Shown: positions 16,173 to 25,519, counted from the first letter of the stretch. The stretch: DNA of 64,000 bases from Arthrobacter oryzae (GCF_030812315.1 NZ_JAUSSM010000007.1:62001-126000); one strand, 5' to 3'. Program-made: numbers and translations. The notes: a model not told the origin generated them from the sequence alone.

Positions 16173-17267
16173 TTAGCTGGGACCGGGTGATGCCAGCGGC
16201 AGCGGAATCCGTTCCACTACGCGCGGCGCGAGGAGGAGTTGCCTGGCCGGCGGTGCGCCGGCCCCGCTTCGGGCTGCCGCCGCCTTGCCCGCCAGCTCGT
16301 GAGTCAGCAGGCCGATGATGTGGCGCGCGGCCTCCTCGACCGGCTGGGCGACGCTGGAGAGTCCCAGTGCGGCGGCCACGGGGGTGTCGTCAAAGCCTAC
16401 GATGGCCGCTCGCCCGGCCGGGCCGGCAGGCTGCCCGGAGAGGAAAGCGCCGGGCTGTGCTTCGCGCAGCTTCTCCATGGCTCCCAGGGCCAGCGAATCG
16501 CTGGAACAGACCATAGCGGTGGCACCCCTCGATGCCAGCAGGGCCGCTCCGGATGCTCCGCCGGCAACCGTGTCTTCCGCTTCCACGCCGAGGACGTGCA
16601 GATCCTGGCCGTGTCCTGCCGCCGTCATGGCCCGCTCCCATCCTTGGCGGCGGTCGGCGCCCACCGGGCTGCCCGTGTGCCAGCCCAGGAAGCCGATCCT
16701 CGAGTGGCCCTGGGTCAACAGCATCCTCACGGCCTCTTCCGTTCCCGCGGCGCCGTCCACGTCCACCCAGGGGTGGTCCGCCGGCGCGGAGTGTCCGGCG
16801 GCATCCCAGGGCCGGCCGAAGACGGCGAAGGGGGTGCCGCGTTCCCCCAACCAGTGCGTCCGAACGTCGTCGGGCCTGCTGGAGGTGAGGATGAACCCGT
16901 CCAGCCCGGCGACATCCAGAAGCTGTTCGTACTGGCGGACTTCCTCCTCGTCCGAGTCTGCGCAAAAGAGCGTGAGCCTATAGCCGGCGGACTGGGCCGC
17001 TTCCGTGAGCGCGTGCAGGAAGCGGTCCAGGATGGCGCCGTTTATGCCGTCCGTGGCGGGAAAGAGCCGCATCCCGAAGTTCATGGAGCGCTGCGTGCGC
17101 AGTTGGCGTGCGGCCGCGCTGGGCCGGTAGCCGGCGGCCGCGATGGCGGCCTGGACGCGCTCCCGGGTAGCGGGTTTGACCTTGTGCGGCGCATTCAGCA
17201 CGTTGGAAATGGTCTGCCGCGAGACACCGAGTTCGCTGGCGAGGCTGGCGAGAGTGTGCCGGGACAA
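16173..17267 (-). CDS. LacI-family transcriptional regulator facing the debranching enzyme gene
   Basis: A 364-aa repressor with an N-terminal HTH (TLASLASELGVSRQTISNVLN), hinge helix (SAAARQLRTQRS) and sugar-binding domain ending AIVGFDDTPVAAAL and SSVAQPVEEAA. The start is TTG 17267, supported by AAGGAG six bases upstream. It is divergent from the glycogen debranching-like gene across a perfect 22-bp palindrome, so that gene and itself are the likely targets. The effector is unknown. It is unlike the other LacI protein in the window outside the family motifs. Confidence 0.9.
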   Translation of the reverse strand: MSRHTLASLASELGVSRQTISNVLNAPHKVKPATRERVQAAIAAAGYRPSAAARQLRTQRSMNFGMRLFPATDGINGAILDRFLHALTEAAQSAGYRLTLFCADSDEEEVRQYEQLLDVAGLDGFILTSSRPDDVRTHWLGERGTPFAVFGRPWDAAGHSAPADHPWVDVDGAAGTEEAVRMLLTQGHSRIGFLGWHTGSPVGADRRQGWERAMTAAGHGQDLHVLGVEAEDTVAGGASGAALLASRGATAMVCSSDSLALGAMEKLREAQPGAFLSGQPAGPAGRAAIVGFDDTPVAAALGLSSVAQPVEEAARHIIGLLTHELAGKAAAARSGAGAPPARQLLLAPRVVERIPLPLASPGPS

Positions 17268-17345
17268 ACGGGGCTCCTTGGAATTCGGGTGGGGCCTGGC
17301 GGTGTCGGAGGCATTCCGTGACGGCTGCAGCCGCTGGCCTTTCCT

Positions 17346-17400
17346 TCACACAGTAACGTGTGAGACGATCTAAACGCACAAATTTGATCGATCAAATTTG
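17346..17400. promoter_or_regulatory. LacI operator candidates: perfect 22-bp palindrome plus second inverted repeat
   Basis: At 17379-17400 the arm CAAATTTGATC is followed directly by its exact reverse complement, a perfect 22-bp palindrome. At 17346-17363 TCACAC and GTGTGA face each other over six bases. Both sit between the divergent LacI and debranching genes. A perfect even-length palindrome with a central CG is what LacI-family dimers bind, so this is a strong operator candidate. Confidence 0.7.
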
Positions 17401-17475
17401 CGGCCCCAGATGCCCGCCGGCAATGCGGACGGCCGCTTTGACCGCCAATCCAATATCACCAGGAGTTGTTTATCC

Positions 17476-19443
17476 TTGGCCTCTGAACAGCCATACCTGC
17501 ACAATCTTTCCGGCGTCTTCAGCGCCCCCATCCAGGCGTGGTCCGACGCGCACGGGCAGATCCGGCATGCCGGCGCGCAGGGGATCTACTGCGGTGATGA
17601 CCGTGTGCTCAACACCGCGGTCCTCAGTGTAGACGGGCGGGAGCCGGAATGGGTATCAACCCAGCTGCGTTCCTCCACGGAAACCGACTACATCTACTTT
17701 GTGCGAGCGGACGCCGAGGTGGCCGACCCCCTGCTCTCCTTGGTGCGCACGCGCACAGCCGCGTCCAGCCGTCTCCGCGCGGGCGAAGCCACCGAGACGC
17801 TCACTGGCTGCTCCGGGACGGTTGCGGAGACGCTGCTTTTCGAATCGGCCATGCGGCAGCCGGTGACGTTGCACATCCGGCTGACCCTCGGCGCCGACAA
17901 CACCACCATGGAGCAGGTCAAGCAGGGCGGGCGCGGTCCCGCTCCCGTGGAACCGCAGGCGCCCACATGGTCCTGGCGGGACAAGGACACCACGCTGACC
18001 CTGACGGCGGACAACGCAGCCATCAGCATGCAGGGCAGCAAGGTGACCATCGACTGGGCCGTGGACGTGATGCCCGGAGTGCCCGTCCAGCTGGGCTGGG
18101 CCGTGGACCTGACTGATACGGATTCACCGATGCTCGCGGCAGACGGGGCGCCCATTGTCGCTCCGGCATCGGACGATCCCCGGCTGAACCGGCTCCTGGA
18201 GCGGTCTGTCAGCGACCTCAATAGCCTGCGCCTGGCGCACTATTCGCATCCGCATGACACGTTCCTGGCAGCAGGGGCACCGTGGTTCTTCACCATGTTC
18301 GGCCGCGATTCGATCATTGCGGCACGCATGCTGCTGCCCATCAACACGGCCATTGCGGGCGGAACACTCCGTGCCCTCGCCGGCCGGCAGGGCACCGAGA
18401 CCGACCACACCACGGCCGTCCAGCCGGGCAAAATCCTGCACGAAGTCCGCCGGACCGTCCTGACCATGGCCGAGACCGGCCAGGCCTTGCGCCTGCCGCC
18501 CGTGTACTACGGCACCATTGACGCCACCCCGCTGTGGATCTGCCTCCTGCACGATGCCTGGAAAGCCGGCATGCCGGACGCCGAGGTGGAGGAGTTGGTG
18601 CCCAACCTGCTGGACGCCCTCGAATGGCTCCGGGACCACGGCGACCTGGACGGGGACGGCTTCCTGGAATACCTGGACGAGTCCGGGGCTGGCCTGGTGA
18701 ATCAGGGCTGGAAGGACTCCGGCGATGCCATCCGCTGGCACGACGGTTCGCTTGCGAAGGGGCCGATCGCGCTAGCCGAAGTCCAGGCCTACGCCTACGA
18801 GGCCGCCATGGTGGGGGCAGAAATCCTCGACGCCTTCGGACGGCCGGGGGCAGCGGAATGGCGGGAGTACGCAGCCGGCATGGCCGAGCGTTTCCGAGCG
18901 CAATTCTGGTGCGAGGACGAGCTCGGTCCGTATCCTGCGCTCGCGCTGGACGCTGACAAGCGCCCGGTGGACGGCGTGACCTCCAACATGGGGCACCTGC
19001 TAGGAACAGGGATCCTGAACGAGGAAGAGCGGCTCATCGTGGTGCGCCGCGTTATGGACCCCACCATGTTTTCCGGTTACGGAGTGCGGACGCTGTCCAC
19101 CACCAACGGCGGCTACTGGCCTACCCGCTACCATGCCGGCGCGGTCTGGAGCCATGACACGGCCCTGATCATCAGCGGCATGCTGGCCGACGGCTTCCCG
19201 GCTGAAGCGGCTCAGCTCGCCACCGGGCTGCTGCAGGTGGCCGAGGCCAATGAGTGGCGGCTCCCCGAGCTCTTCGGGGGCCACGGCTCTGACACCATGC
19301 GCACGCCCGTGCCGTTCCCCGCGAGCTGCCGTCCGCAGGCGTGGGCCTCGGCCAGTTCCGTGGTGATCGCCGCGGCCCTCACTCCCGTGGGGCCGGCGCA
19401 GGAGAAGCTCCTGCAGTCGTCCGGCGCCACCGCCGGCCGCTAG
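17476..19443 (+). CDS. Glycogen debranching-like amylo-alpha-1,6-glucosidase
   Basis: About 655 aa, cytoplasmic (no signal peptide). An N-terminal glycogen-debranching beta domain (residues ~1-230) is followed by an (alpha/alpha)6 barrel of the amylo-1,6-glucosidase type. Visible motifs: GAPWFFTMFGRDSIIAARM, PGKILHEVR, DGDGFLEYLDESGAGLVNQG and WKDSGDAI. The start is TTG 17476 with AGGAG ten bases upstream; the frame stays open further upstream without a better start. It is a paralogue of the enzyme at 56654-58810. The natural substrate could be branched maltodextrin or another oligosaccharide. Confidence 0.85.
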   Translation: MASEQPYLHNLSGVFSAPIQAWSDAHGQIRHAGAQGIYCGDDRVLNTAVLSVDGREPEWVSTQLRSSTETDYIYFVRADAEVADPLLSLVRTRTAASSRLRAGEATETLTGCSGTVAETLLFESAMRQPVTLHIRLTLGADNTTMEQVKQGGRGPAPVEPQAPTWSWRDKDTTLTLTADNAAISMQGSKVTIDWAVDVMPGVPVQLGWAVDLTDTDSPMLAADGAPIVAPASDDPRLNRLLERSVSDLNSLRLAHYSHPHDTFLAAGAPWFFTMFGRDSIIAARMLLPINTAIAGGTLRALAGRQGTETDHTTAVQPGKILHEVRRTVLTMAETGQALRLPPVYYGTIDATPLWICLLHDAWKAGMPDAEVEELVPNLLDALEWLRDHGDLDGDGFLEYLDESGAGLVNQGWKDSGDAIRWHDGSLAKGPIALAEVQAYAYEAAMVGAEILDAFGRPGAAEWREYAAGMAERFRAQFWCEDELGPYPALALDADKRPVDGVTSNMGHLLGTGILNEEERLIVVRRVMDPTMFSGYGVRTLSTTNGGYWPTRYHAGAVWSHDTALIISGMLADGFPAEAAQLATGLLQVAEANEWRLPELFGGHGSDTMRTPVPFPASCRPQAWASASSVVIAAALTPVGPAQEKLLQSSGATAGR

Positions 19444-19458
19444 CGCTCGCCGGTAGCG

Positions 19459-20142
19459 CTAGCCGGTGACCCGGTCGATCGAGACGACGGCCAGGAAACC
19501 CCGGCCCAGGATCTCGGGTGTCCGGGAGTCGGAGCCGACGACGGCGTCGTAGCGGCCCAGCGTCTCCGGCTCGCCGGACGCCGGGGGTGCTTCGGGTGCG
19601 TCGTCTTCGCCGGACACAGCGGCTGCTGGCTCCGCAGCGGCATCGGACTCAGCAGCTGCATCACCGGTATCTGCATCACCGGCGGAACCCGGGCTCACAG
19701 TGGCCTGGCCCTGCAGCAGGATGCCCAGCTGGCCCTCGAACACCGGGTGGGCGCGCTTCTTGGAGAGCTCGATGATGGACGTGTACCCCTTGAATGCACC
19801 GTTCCGGGTGATCACATTGAGGTCGCGGATGTCGCCTGTGGGCAGGGCGCTGGCTGTGTCGGACTCGCCGGAGAACCGGAACGGCCGGTACTTCTCCAGA
19901 GGGTGCTCAGCGCCGTCCACGGTCAGGACCAGGAGTTCACCGTCGATCACGGTCAGCACGCGGTCCATGCCGGGAAAGGTGGAGAACGCGCCCGCCTTGG
20001 ATACCTCGGCGATGCTCACGCGCCAGTCCCAGGCATCGTCCTGCGCGGAGGCCGCCTTCGGATGGCTGGCCAGTTCGCGGGTTACGCCGCCCCTGTTGCG
20101 CCACGGTTCGGCTCTGAGTTCGGCATAGCGGATGATCTCCAT
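19459..20142 (-). CDS. HutD/Ves family cupin-fold protein
   Basis: A 227-aa protein of the HutD family, named after a gene in histidine-utilisation operons and thought to bind small metabolites. The family start MEIIRYAELRAEPWRNRGGVTREL is obvious, as are DWRVSIAEVSKAGAFSTFPG and DRVLTVIDGELLVL. An acidic, Ala-rich insertion of about 45 residues near 150-195 is a low-complexity linker not usual for the family. No hut genes are nearby, so its role here is open. Confidence 0.85.
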   Translation of the reverse strand: MEIIRYAELRAEPWRNRGGVTRELASHPKAASAQDDAWDWRVSIAEVSKAGAFSTFPGMDRVLTVIDGELLVLTVDGAEHPLEKYRPFRFSGESDTASALPTGDIRDLNVITRNGAFKGYTSIIELSKKRAHPVFEGQLGILLQGQATVSPGSAGDADTGDAAAESDAAAEPAAAVSGEDDAPEAPPASGEPETLGRYDAVVGSDSRTPEILGRGFLAVVSIDRVTG

Positions 20143-20283
20143 GGGCCCAGCCTATCGGCCGGACGGCAGGCCACGTCCATATGAAGACGGCCATCGGACA
20201 GCCGCCTCCGGGCGTAACCTCGGCGCGGGCCGGGCGGGCTTGCTAACGTCAGGTGGAGGAAGAGTTCGCAGGAGGAGCCAGGG

Positions 20284-20880
20284 ATGTTCGTCAAGGTGTG
20301 TGGCCTGAGTACGCCGGAGTCGGTCCTGGCAGCGGCAGGAGCCGGGGCGGACGCCGTCGGATTCGTCCTGACCAAAAGCCCGCGGGAGGTCACGCCCGCC
20401 CGGGCCCGGGAGCTCCTTGCCCACGTTCCGGCGGGCACCCCGGCAGTGGGCGTGTTCCGCCACGAGCCGGTGGCGGACGCCGTCGCCGTCGCCCGCGAGG
20501 CGGGCCTGGAGTGGATCCAGCTCCACGGGGACCGCGCGCCGGAGGAGGTCAAAGCAGCGCACGACGCCGGCATGAAAGTCATCAGGGCAGTCACCATGGG
20601 TGCCTCCCCGGAAGCGTTCGGCAGCTGGGGTGAGGAACTGCTGCTGATTGACGCCGCTGTGCCCGGTTCCGGCGAGGCCTGGGACTACGGTTCGGTGCAG
20701 GCCAAGGGGCTGGGCGGGCGGAACTGGCTGCTGGCCGGCGGCCTTGACCCCCTGAACGTCGCCCGGGCCGCGAAGGAAGCCGGTGCGTGGGGAGTGGATG
20801 TCTCCTCCGGCGTCGAAAGTTCCCGCGGCGTGAAGGACCTCGCGAAGATCAGGGCGTTCGTCTTGGCAGCGAAGGGCTAG
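20284..20880 (+). CDS. trpF: Phosphoribosylanthranilate isomerase
   Basis: A 198-aa TIM barrel for the third step of tryptophan synthesis (PRA to CdRP). The catalytic Cys is in VKVCGLS at the N-terminus and the general acid Asp in LLLIDAAVPGSGEAWDYG. Phosphate-binding loops are LAGGLDPLNV and GVDVSSGVE. ATG 20284 follows GGAGGAG. It stands alone, away from any other trp gene in the window. Many actinobacteria lack trpF and use the dual enzyme PriA, so a separate trpF is notable. Confidence 0.92.
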   Translation: MFVKVCGLSTPESVLAAAGAGADAVGFVLTKSPREVTPARARELLAHVPAGTPAVGVFRHEPVADAVAVAREAGLEWIQLHGDRAPEEVKAAHDAGMKVIRAVTMGASPEAFGSWGEELLLIDAAVPGSGEAWDYGSVQAKGLGGRNWLLAGGLDPLNVARAAKEAGAWGVDVSSGVESSRGVKDLAKIRAFVLAAKG

Positions 20881-20955
20881 CGGCCCCGCCGTAGCGGTCG
20901 GCCGGCAAGCTCAGCCTGCCGGAATGAAGAGCGCAGGGTTCTTGTTGCCGCAGTC

Positions 20956-22020
20956 ATGAAGCGCATCGGATTTCTTTCCTTCGGCCACTGGGGCAACGTA
21001 GAGGGGTCCCGGACTCAGACTGCCCGCGACGCCCTGCTGCAGGGCATCGAGCTGGCAGTGGCCGCCGAGGAGCTGGGGATCGACGGCGCATTCTTCCGCG
21101 TGCATCACTTCGCCCGGCAGCAGGCCTCGCCGTTCCCGTTGCTGGCCGCCATCGCCGCCCGCACCAGCAGGATCGAAATGGGCACGGGCGTAATTGACAT
21201 GCGGTACGAAAATCCCCTGTACATGGCGGAGGAAGCATCCGCCACAGACCTGATCAGCGGGGGCCGGCTGCAACTGGGCATCAGCCGCGGTTCACCCGAA
21301 CCCGCCCGGGACGGCGCCGCGGTGTTCGGCCACGTTCCGGCCGAAGGCGAGACCCCTGCAGACATGGCCCGCCGGCATGCCTCGGTGTTCCGGCACGCCA
21401 TCACCGGTGCCGGCGTGGCCGAGGGCGATCCCCGCTTCGGCGGGGGCACCGGCAAACTGCCGGTCCAGCCCAACTCACCGGATCTGGCCCGCCGGGTCTG
21501 GTGGGGCGCCGGATCCCGCGCCACCGCGGTGTGGACAGCTGAACAGGGAATGAACCTGATGAGCTCCACCCTCCTGACCGAAGACACGGGTGTGCCGTTC
21601 GACGAGCTCCAGGCGGAGCAGATCAGCATGTTCCGCAACGCCTGGGCCGAGGCCGGCCATCAGCACACACCCCGGGTATCGGTCAGCCGCAGCGTGCTGC
21701 CGATCGTGGATGAGGAGGACCGCCGGTACTTCGGACTCAGCGCCCTGCGGGAAAGGCGGGACCAGGTGGGCGTCATCGACGGACTGGTGGCGAGGTTCGG
21801 GAAGAGCTACGTGGGTGAGCCGGAAGCGATCGCCGAAGAGCTGGCGGCAGACGCCGCCGTGCAGGCGGCCGACACACTCCTCCTCACTGTCCCCAACCAG
21901 CTTGGTGTGGACTTCAACGCCAAGCTTTTGGGCAACATTGCCCGCCACATTGCCCCCGCCATCGGCTGGCAGCCCAAGTGGTCCACGGTTGCCGCTCCTC
22001 GCACGGACACGCGGGCTTAA
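20956..22020 (+). CDS. LLM-class flavin-dependent oxidoreductase
   Basis: A 354-aa luciferase-like monooxygenase TIM barrel, using FMN or F420. It opens with GFLSFGHWG and has FRVHHFARQQASPFPLLAAIAART, typical of this class, and GRLQLGISRGSP in the flavin-binding region. The substrate cannot be inferred. No clear SD precedes ATG 20956. It is followed by a tandem repeat and then yceI. Two similar 22-bp blocks directly after its stop codon may be transcript-end sequences. Confidence 0.87.
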   Translation: MKRIGFLSFGHWGNVEGSRTQTARDALLQGIELAVAAEELGIDGAFFRVHHFARQQASPFPLLAAIAARTSRIEMGTGVIDMRYENPLYMAEEASATDLISGGRLQLGISRGSPEPARDGAAVFGHVPAEGETPADMARRHASVFRHAITGAGVAEGDPRFGGGTGKLPVQPNSPDLARRVWWGAGSRATAVWTAEQGMNLMSSTLLTEDTGVPFDELQAEQISMFRNAWAEAGHQHTPRVSVSRSVLPIVDEEDRRYFGLSALRERRDQVGVIDGLVARFGKSYVGEPEAIAEELAADAAVQAADTLLLTVPNQLGVDFNAKLLGNIARHIAPAIGWQPKWSTVAAPRTDTRA

Positions 22021-22064
22021 CGGGCTGTCCTGCAGGTTCACCGGGGCTGTCCTGCCGTTTCACG
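22021..22064. repeat. Two tandem 22-bp blocks after the LLM oxidoreductase gene
   Basis: GGGCTGTCCTGCAGGTTCAC and GGGCTGTCCTGCCGTTTCAC follow each other immediately after the TAA. They differ at two positions. This is a simple local duplication with no obvious hairpin. Confidence 0.6.
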
Positions 22065-22165
22065 GGAGGCTAGCCGTGGCTATTGGTGTTCGCTAGCATT
22101 CAGCTGGGGAGCACCCCGAAGAACAGGCGGTCCAAGCCCGCCAACCCAGTCGAAGGAGACCCGTT

Positions 22166-22711
22166 GTGACTCTTCCCCAAGGCATTACCCCCGGCATCTG
22201 GACCCTCGACATGGCCCACAGCGAAATCGGCTTCACGGTCCGCCATGCCGGCATCAGCAAAGTCCGCGGCCGGTTCACCGACGCCTCGGCGGAAGCGCAC
22301 GTGGGCCCGTCGCTGGCAGCTTCAAGCCTGCACGCCACCGTGAAAACGGCAAGTTTCGATTCCGGCGACGCGAACCGCGACGGCCATGTGCGCGGGGCGG
22401 ACTTCTTCGACGTCGAAAACTACCCGGAGATGACGTTCCGGGCTACGGGCATCGAAGGTGACGGCGAGGACTACACCGTCACCGGCGACCTCACCATCCG
22501 CGGCGTCACCAAGCCCGTGGAACTCGAAGTGGAATTCAGCGGCGTGGCGGTTGATCCGTTTGGCGCCACCCGGGCCGGGTTCAGCGCCGAGGCCGAAATC
22601 AGCCGCAAGGAGTTCGGGCTGACGTGGAACGCCGCCCTCGAGGCCGGCGGACTGCTGGTCAGCGACAAGGTCAAGATCAACGTGGAAGCGGCCCTCGTCA
22701 AAAAGGAGTAG
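22166..22711 (+). CDS. YceI family lipid-binding-like protein
   Basis: A 181-aa lipocalin-like beta barrel of the YceI family, members of which bind polyisoprenoids. Family signatures are GIWTLDMAHSEIGFTVRHAG, SFDSGDANRDGHVRGADFFD and LTIRGVTKPV. It has no signal peptide, so it would act in the cytoplasm, as is common in actinobacterial members. The start GTG 22166 follows AAGGAG. Its TAG and the TAG of the convergent serine hydrolase lie in one 16-bp palindrome at 22709-22724. Confidence 0.9.
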   Translation: MTLPQGITPGIWTLDMAHSEIGFTVRHAGISKVRGRFTDASAEAHVGPSLAASSLHATVKTASFDSGDANRDGHVRGADFFDVENYPEMTFRATGIEGDGEDYTVTGDLTIRGVTKPVELEVEFSGVAVDPFGATRAGFSAEAEISRKEFGLTWNAALEAGGLLVSDKVKINVEAALVKKE

Positions 22712-22721
22712 GCAGGCCTGC

Positions 22722-23882
22722 CTAGGTCCAGGGCATCCGGAGGATCAGGGAGAACAACGTGGCGTAGTCGTAACTCGTGGTGCTGTTGGACATGATCACG
22801 ATTCCCCTGCCCCTTTCCGGGTACAGGCGCATGATGTTCCAAAATCCCAGCCCGGTGCCGAAGTGCTCCACATAGGATCCGTGCGGCCCGTTCGTATGCT
22901 TCCGGAACCAGCCCGCGGAATGGTCAAACTGTGTTCCCTTGACGTGGATGTCGCGCATTGCCCGTGCCGTCGATTCCAGCAGGATGCGGCGCCCCTCAGA
23001 AGCCACTGAAGCCCCAGAAGCCCCGGTAGCCTCTGATGCCCCCGAAGCATAAGGACCCGCAACGGTTTCCGGCGGTACCGCCAGGCCGTCATTGAGGTGC
23101 AGCCGGGCAAACTCGGCTGCGTCCAGCACCGTTCCCACCAGGCCTCCGTAGCCGGCCCCGTCCACCAGGAACGGGTTGATCGAAGAGTAGCTGCCGGGCC
23201 TGGAACCGAGTGTCCCCGGCGGGAGGACTCGTGCCAGCACCGGCGCGATGGGGCGGGGGATCCGGACATAGCCTGTGGCCGAGGGACGCCCCGGCGGGTA
23301 GGAGAAACCGGTTGAATCCATCCCAAGCGGGCCAAGGATCTCGCGTTGCACATAGCTTGTGAAAGGTTCCCCGGAAACCTGGCTGATGATTTGCGCCGCC
23401 ACAAGATACCCGACGTTTGAATAGTGCCCCCTACCGCCCACCCGGTAGCGGAACGGACGGCGCCTGGCCATGAGTTTCCGCAGCATGCCTTCCTGATCCG
23501 GCCCCGGCGCGTCCGCCGGGTGAATCCACTTCACGGGCAACGGATTGCCCAGCCCGGATGAATGGGTCAATAGTTGCCACACGGTGGGCTGGACGGGGCC
23601 GGGGGCCCGCAGCCAATCGAGGTATTCGTGCACGGGTGCCTGCAGTTCCAGGAGCCCTTGGTCGGAAAGGCGCAGGGCCGCAGTGGCTGTCAACGGCTTC
23701 GTCATGGAAAACCACGGATAGACCGTCCCTGCCGTTGCGGGTGTGAGGGCATTTAGGTCCGCGTATCCTGTCCCGCCGGAAAAGAGGACCCTGTCCCGCG
23801 AGACGACGGCCAGGGACATTCCAGGAACGTGGGCCCGTTGAGCCGTGTCGGCCAGTGCGGCGCGGAGCGCGGTCAGATCCAT
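22722..23882 (-). CDS. Serine hydrolase, class C beta-lactamase/esterase family
   Basis: A 386-aa penicillin-binding-protein-like hydrolase. The nucleophile is in FSMTK (SxxK, Ser 59, Lys 62), the YxN motif is GHYSNVG (Tyr 154), and the third element is HFG near the C-terminus in place of KTG. There is no signal peptide, which favours an esterase or peptidase role over beta-lactamase. A short low-complexity stretch rich in Ser, Ala, Gly and Glu near residues 280-295 comes from degenerate codon repeats. The ATG overlaps the end of corA by ten bases, so the two genes are translationally coupled. Confidence 0.87.
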   Translation of the reverse strand: MDLTALRAALADTAQRAHVPGMSLAVVSRDRVLFSGGTGYADLNALTPATAGTVYPWFSMTKPLTATAALRLSDQGLLELQAPVHEYLDWLRAPGPVQPTVWQLLTHSSGLGNPLPVKWIHPADAPGPDQEGMLRKLMARRRPFRYRVGGRGHYSNVGYLVAAQIISQVSGEPFTSYVQREILGPLGMDSTGFSYPPGRPSATGYVRIPRPIAPVLARVLPPGTLGSRPGSYSSINPFLVDGAGYGGLVGTVLDAAEFARLHLNDGLAVPPETVAGPYASGASEATGASGASVASEGRRILLESTARAMRDIHVKGTQFDHSAGWFRKHTNGPHGSYVEHFGTGLGFWNIMRLYPERGRGIVIMSNSTTSYDYATLFSLILRMPWT

Positions 23883-24889
23883 TTGTTGCGCTTAAACGCC
23901 GTGTACAGTGCCACGCCCATGCCCGCCATCAGGCCGAGGGCCATGGGGTATCCGAAGATCCAGTCGAGCTCGGGCATGGTGCGGAAGTTCATTCCGTAGA
24001 TGGTGCCCACCAGCGTGGGGGCGAAGAGGATGGCGGCCCAGGAGGAGATGCGTTTGACCTGCTCGCTCTGCGCGAAGCTGGATTCTGTCAGGCGCCGCAT
24101 CTCATCATTCTGCCGCTGGGCCACCAGGGCGGCGTTGACCGTGAGCGCGTTTTGCAGGAGGGCCCTGAAGGAAGCGGTCCGTTCACCCAGCCGCAGCACA
24201 TGGTCCAGGACGTCACGCAGGTGGTCCTGCAGTTCCGTCCCGGGCCGGTGTTCCGGTGTTCCGGCGAGCAGGGCCTGCAGGATTCCCGCCAGCGGACTGG
24301 TCCCGCGCTGGAACATAATGACCTGGCGCGAGAGTTCATAGATCCGGCGTGACACGTCCGGGTCTCCGCCAAAGAGGTCATCCTCGATTTCGTCGATGTC
24401 GTTCTCGAGCCCGGCCACCACAGGCTCGTACTCATCCACCACCTGGTCCAGGATCGCGTACAGCACCGCATCCGGCCCCAGTGCCAGGAAATCCGGCAGG
24501 GATTCCATCCTCCGGCGGACGCGTGCCAGGTCCGGTGACTCGGCATGGCGGACGGTGACCACAAAATCCGGGCCCACAAAAACGTGGATCTCACCGAACT
24601 CAACCTTTTCGACGTCGTCGAGATAGCGCGCAGGGCGCAGCACCAGGAACAGCGTCTCGCCGTAGTGTTCAAGCTTTGCCCGCTGGTGCCCGGTCAGGGC
24701 GTCTTCCACTGCCAGGTGGCTGAGGTCGAACTCATCCGCCACGGAACGCAGTTCCTGCGAGTCGGGCCGGTACAGTCCGATCCAGGCCATTCCCTGACGC
24801 TGCCGCAGCAGGAAGTAGGTCTCCTCGAGCCCTTCCGGGTCAGTGGTCCGGTGGCCATTCACATAGACGGCGTTGTCAACTATGGTCAC
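23873..24889 (-). CDS. corA: CorA-family magnesium/cobalt transporter
   Basis: A 338-aa cation channel subunit. A large N-terminal cytoplasmic alpha/beta domain is followed by two C-terminal membrane spans, with the GMN selectivity motif in IYGMNFRTMPE. GTG 24889 is chosen because AAGGAGG lies eight bases upstream; an in-frame extension to 24967 contains unrelated sequence. Mg2+ is the usual substrate, but Co2+, Ni2+ or Zn2+ are transported by some members. The gene ends inside the start of the serine hydrolase gene. Confidence 0.92.
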   Translation of the reverse strand: MTIVDNAVYVNGHRTTDPEGLEETYFLLRQRQGMAWIGLYRPDSQELRSVADEFDLSHLAVEDALTGHQRAKLEHYGETLFLVLRPARYLDDVEKVEFGEIHVFVGPDFVVTVRHAESPDLARVRRRMESLPDFLALGPDAVLYAILDQVVDEYEPVVAGLENDIDEIEDDLFGGDPDVSRRIYELSRQVIMFQRGTSPLAGILQALLAGTPEHRPGTELQDHLRDVLDHVLRLGERTASFRALLQNALTVNAALVAQRQNDEMRRLTESSFAQSEQVKRISSWAAILFAPTLVGTIYGMNFRTMPELDWIFGYPMALGLMAGMGVALYTAFKRNKWI

Positions 24890-25117
24890 GGCTGCGCCTC
24901 CTTCTCCGTAAGGCCCTCGAGCTTGACGGTGGCCTTTCCCCGGCACGCTGCCAACAGTATGCGCCACCGTAGCCGTGAAGGGGCGGGATGCTGGCCTAAG
25001 GATTCCGTAAAGACGGGGGGGGCAGGCCGGGCGGTCCGGTGCCGCGGCCCCGAATTCAGGGCCTAGTCAGGGCAATCCCCGACGCGGGATCAGGCGGGCG
25101 CGGGGGAGAATGGCGGT

Positions 25118-25519
25118 ATGAAGACATTGCTCAACATCATTTGGCTGGTATTCGGCGGACTCTGGCTGGCGCTCGGGTATTTCTTCGCGGGGATCATCTG
25201 CTGCCTCCTCATCGTGACTATTCCGTGGGGAATCGCGTCCTTCCGGATCGCGTCCTACACGCTTTGGCCCTTCGGCCGCATGGTGGTGGACAAACCGGGC
25301 GGCAACGGCGTGTTTGCTCTGCTGGGGAACGTGATCTGGCTGCTGGTCGCAGGCATTTGGATCGCGATTGGCCACGTTGTGACGGCGTTCGCCATGGCCA
25401 TCACCATCATCGGCATCCCGCTGGCCATCGCCAACCTGAAGCTGATCCCGGTCTCGCTGATGCCTCTCGGCAAGCAGATTGTGCCGACTGACCGGCCGTT
25501 CGTCACCAGCTACCGCTAG
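25118..25519 (+). CDS. YccF domain-containing membrane protein
   Basis: A 133-aa inner-membrane protein with two tandem YccF repeats. The motifs IPWGIASFRIASYTLWPFGR and IIGIPLAIANLKLIPVSLMP are characteristic. It has about four membrane spans. The family function is unknown. It is a single gene with a promoter region of about 100 bases upstream and is convergent with the ComB-like gene, four bases away. Confidence 0.88.
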   Translation: MKTLLNIIWLVFGGLWLALGYFFAGIICCLLIVTIPWGIASFRIASYTLWPFGRMVVDKPGGNGVFALLGNVIWLLVAGIWIAIGHVVTAFAMAITIIGIPLAIANLKLIPVSLMPLGKQIVPTDRPFVTSYR

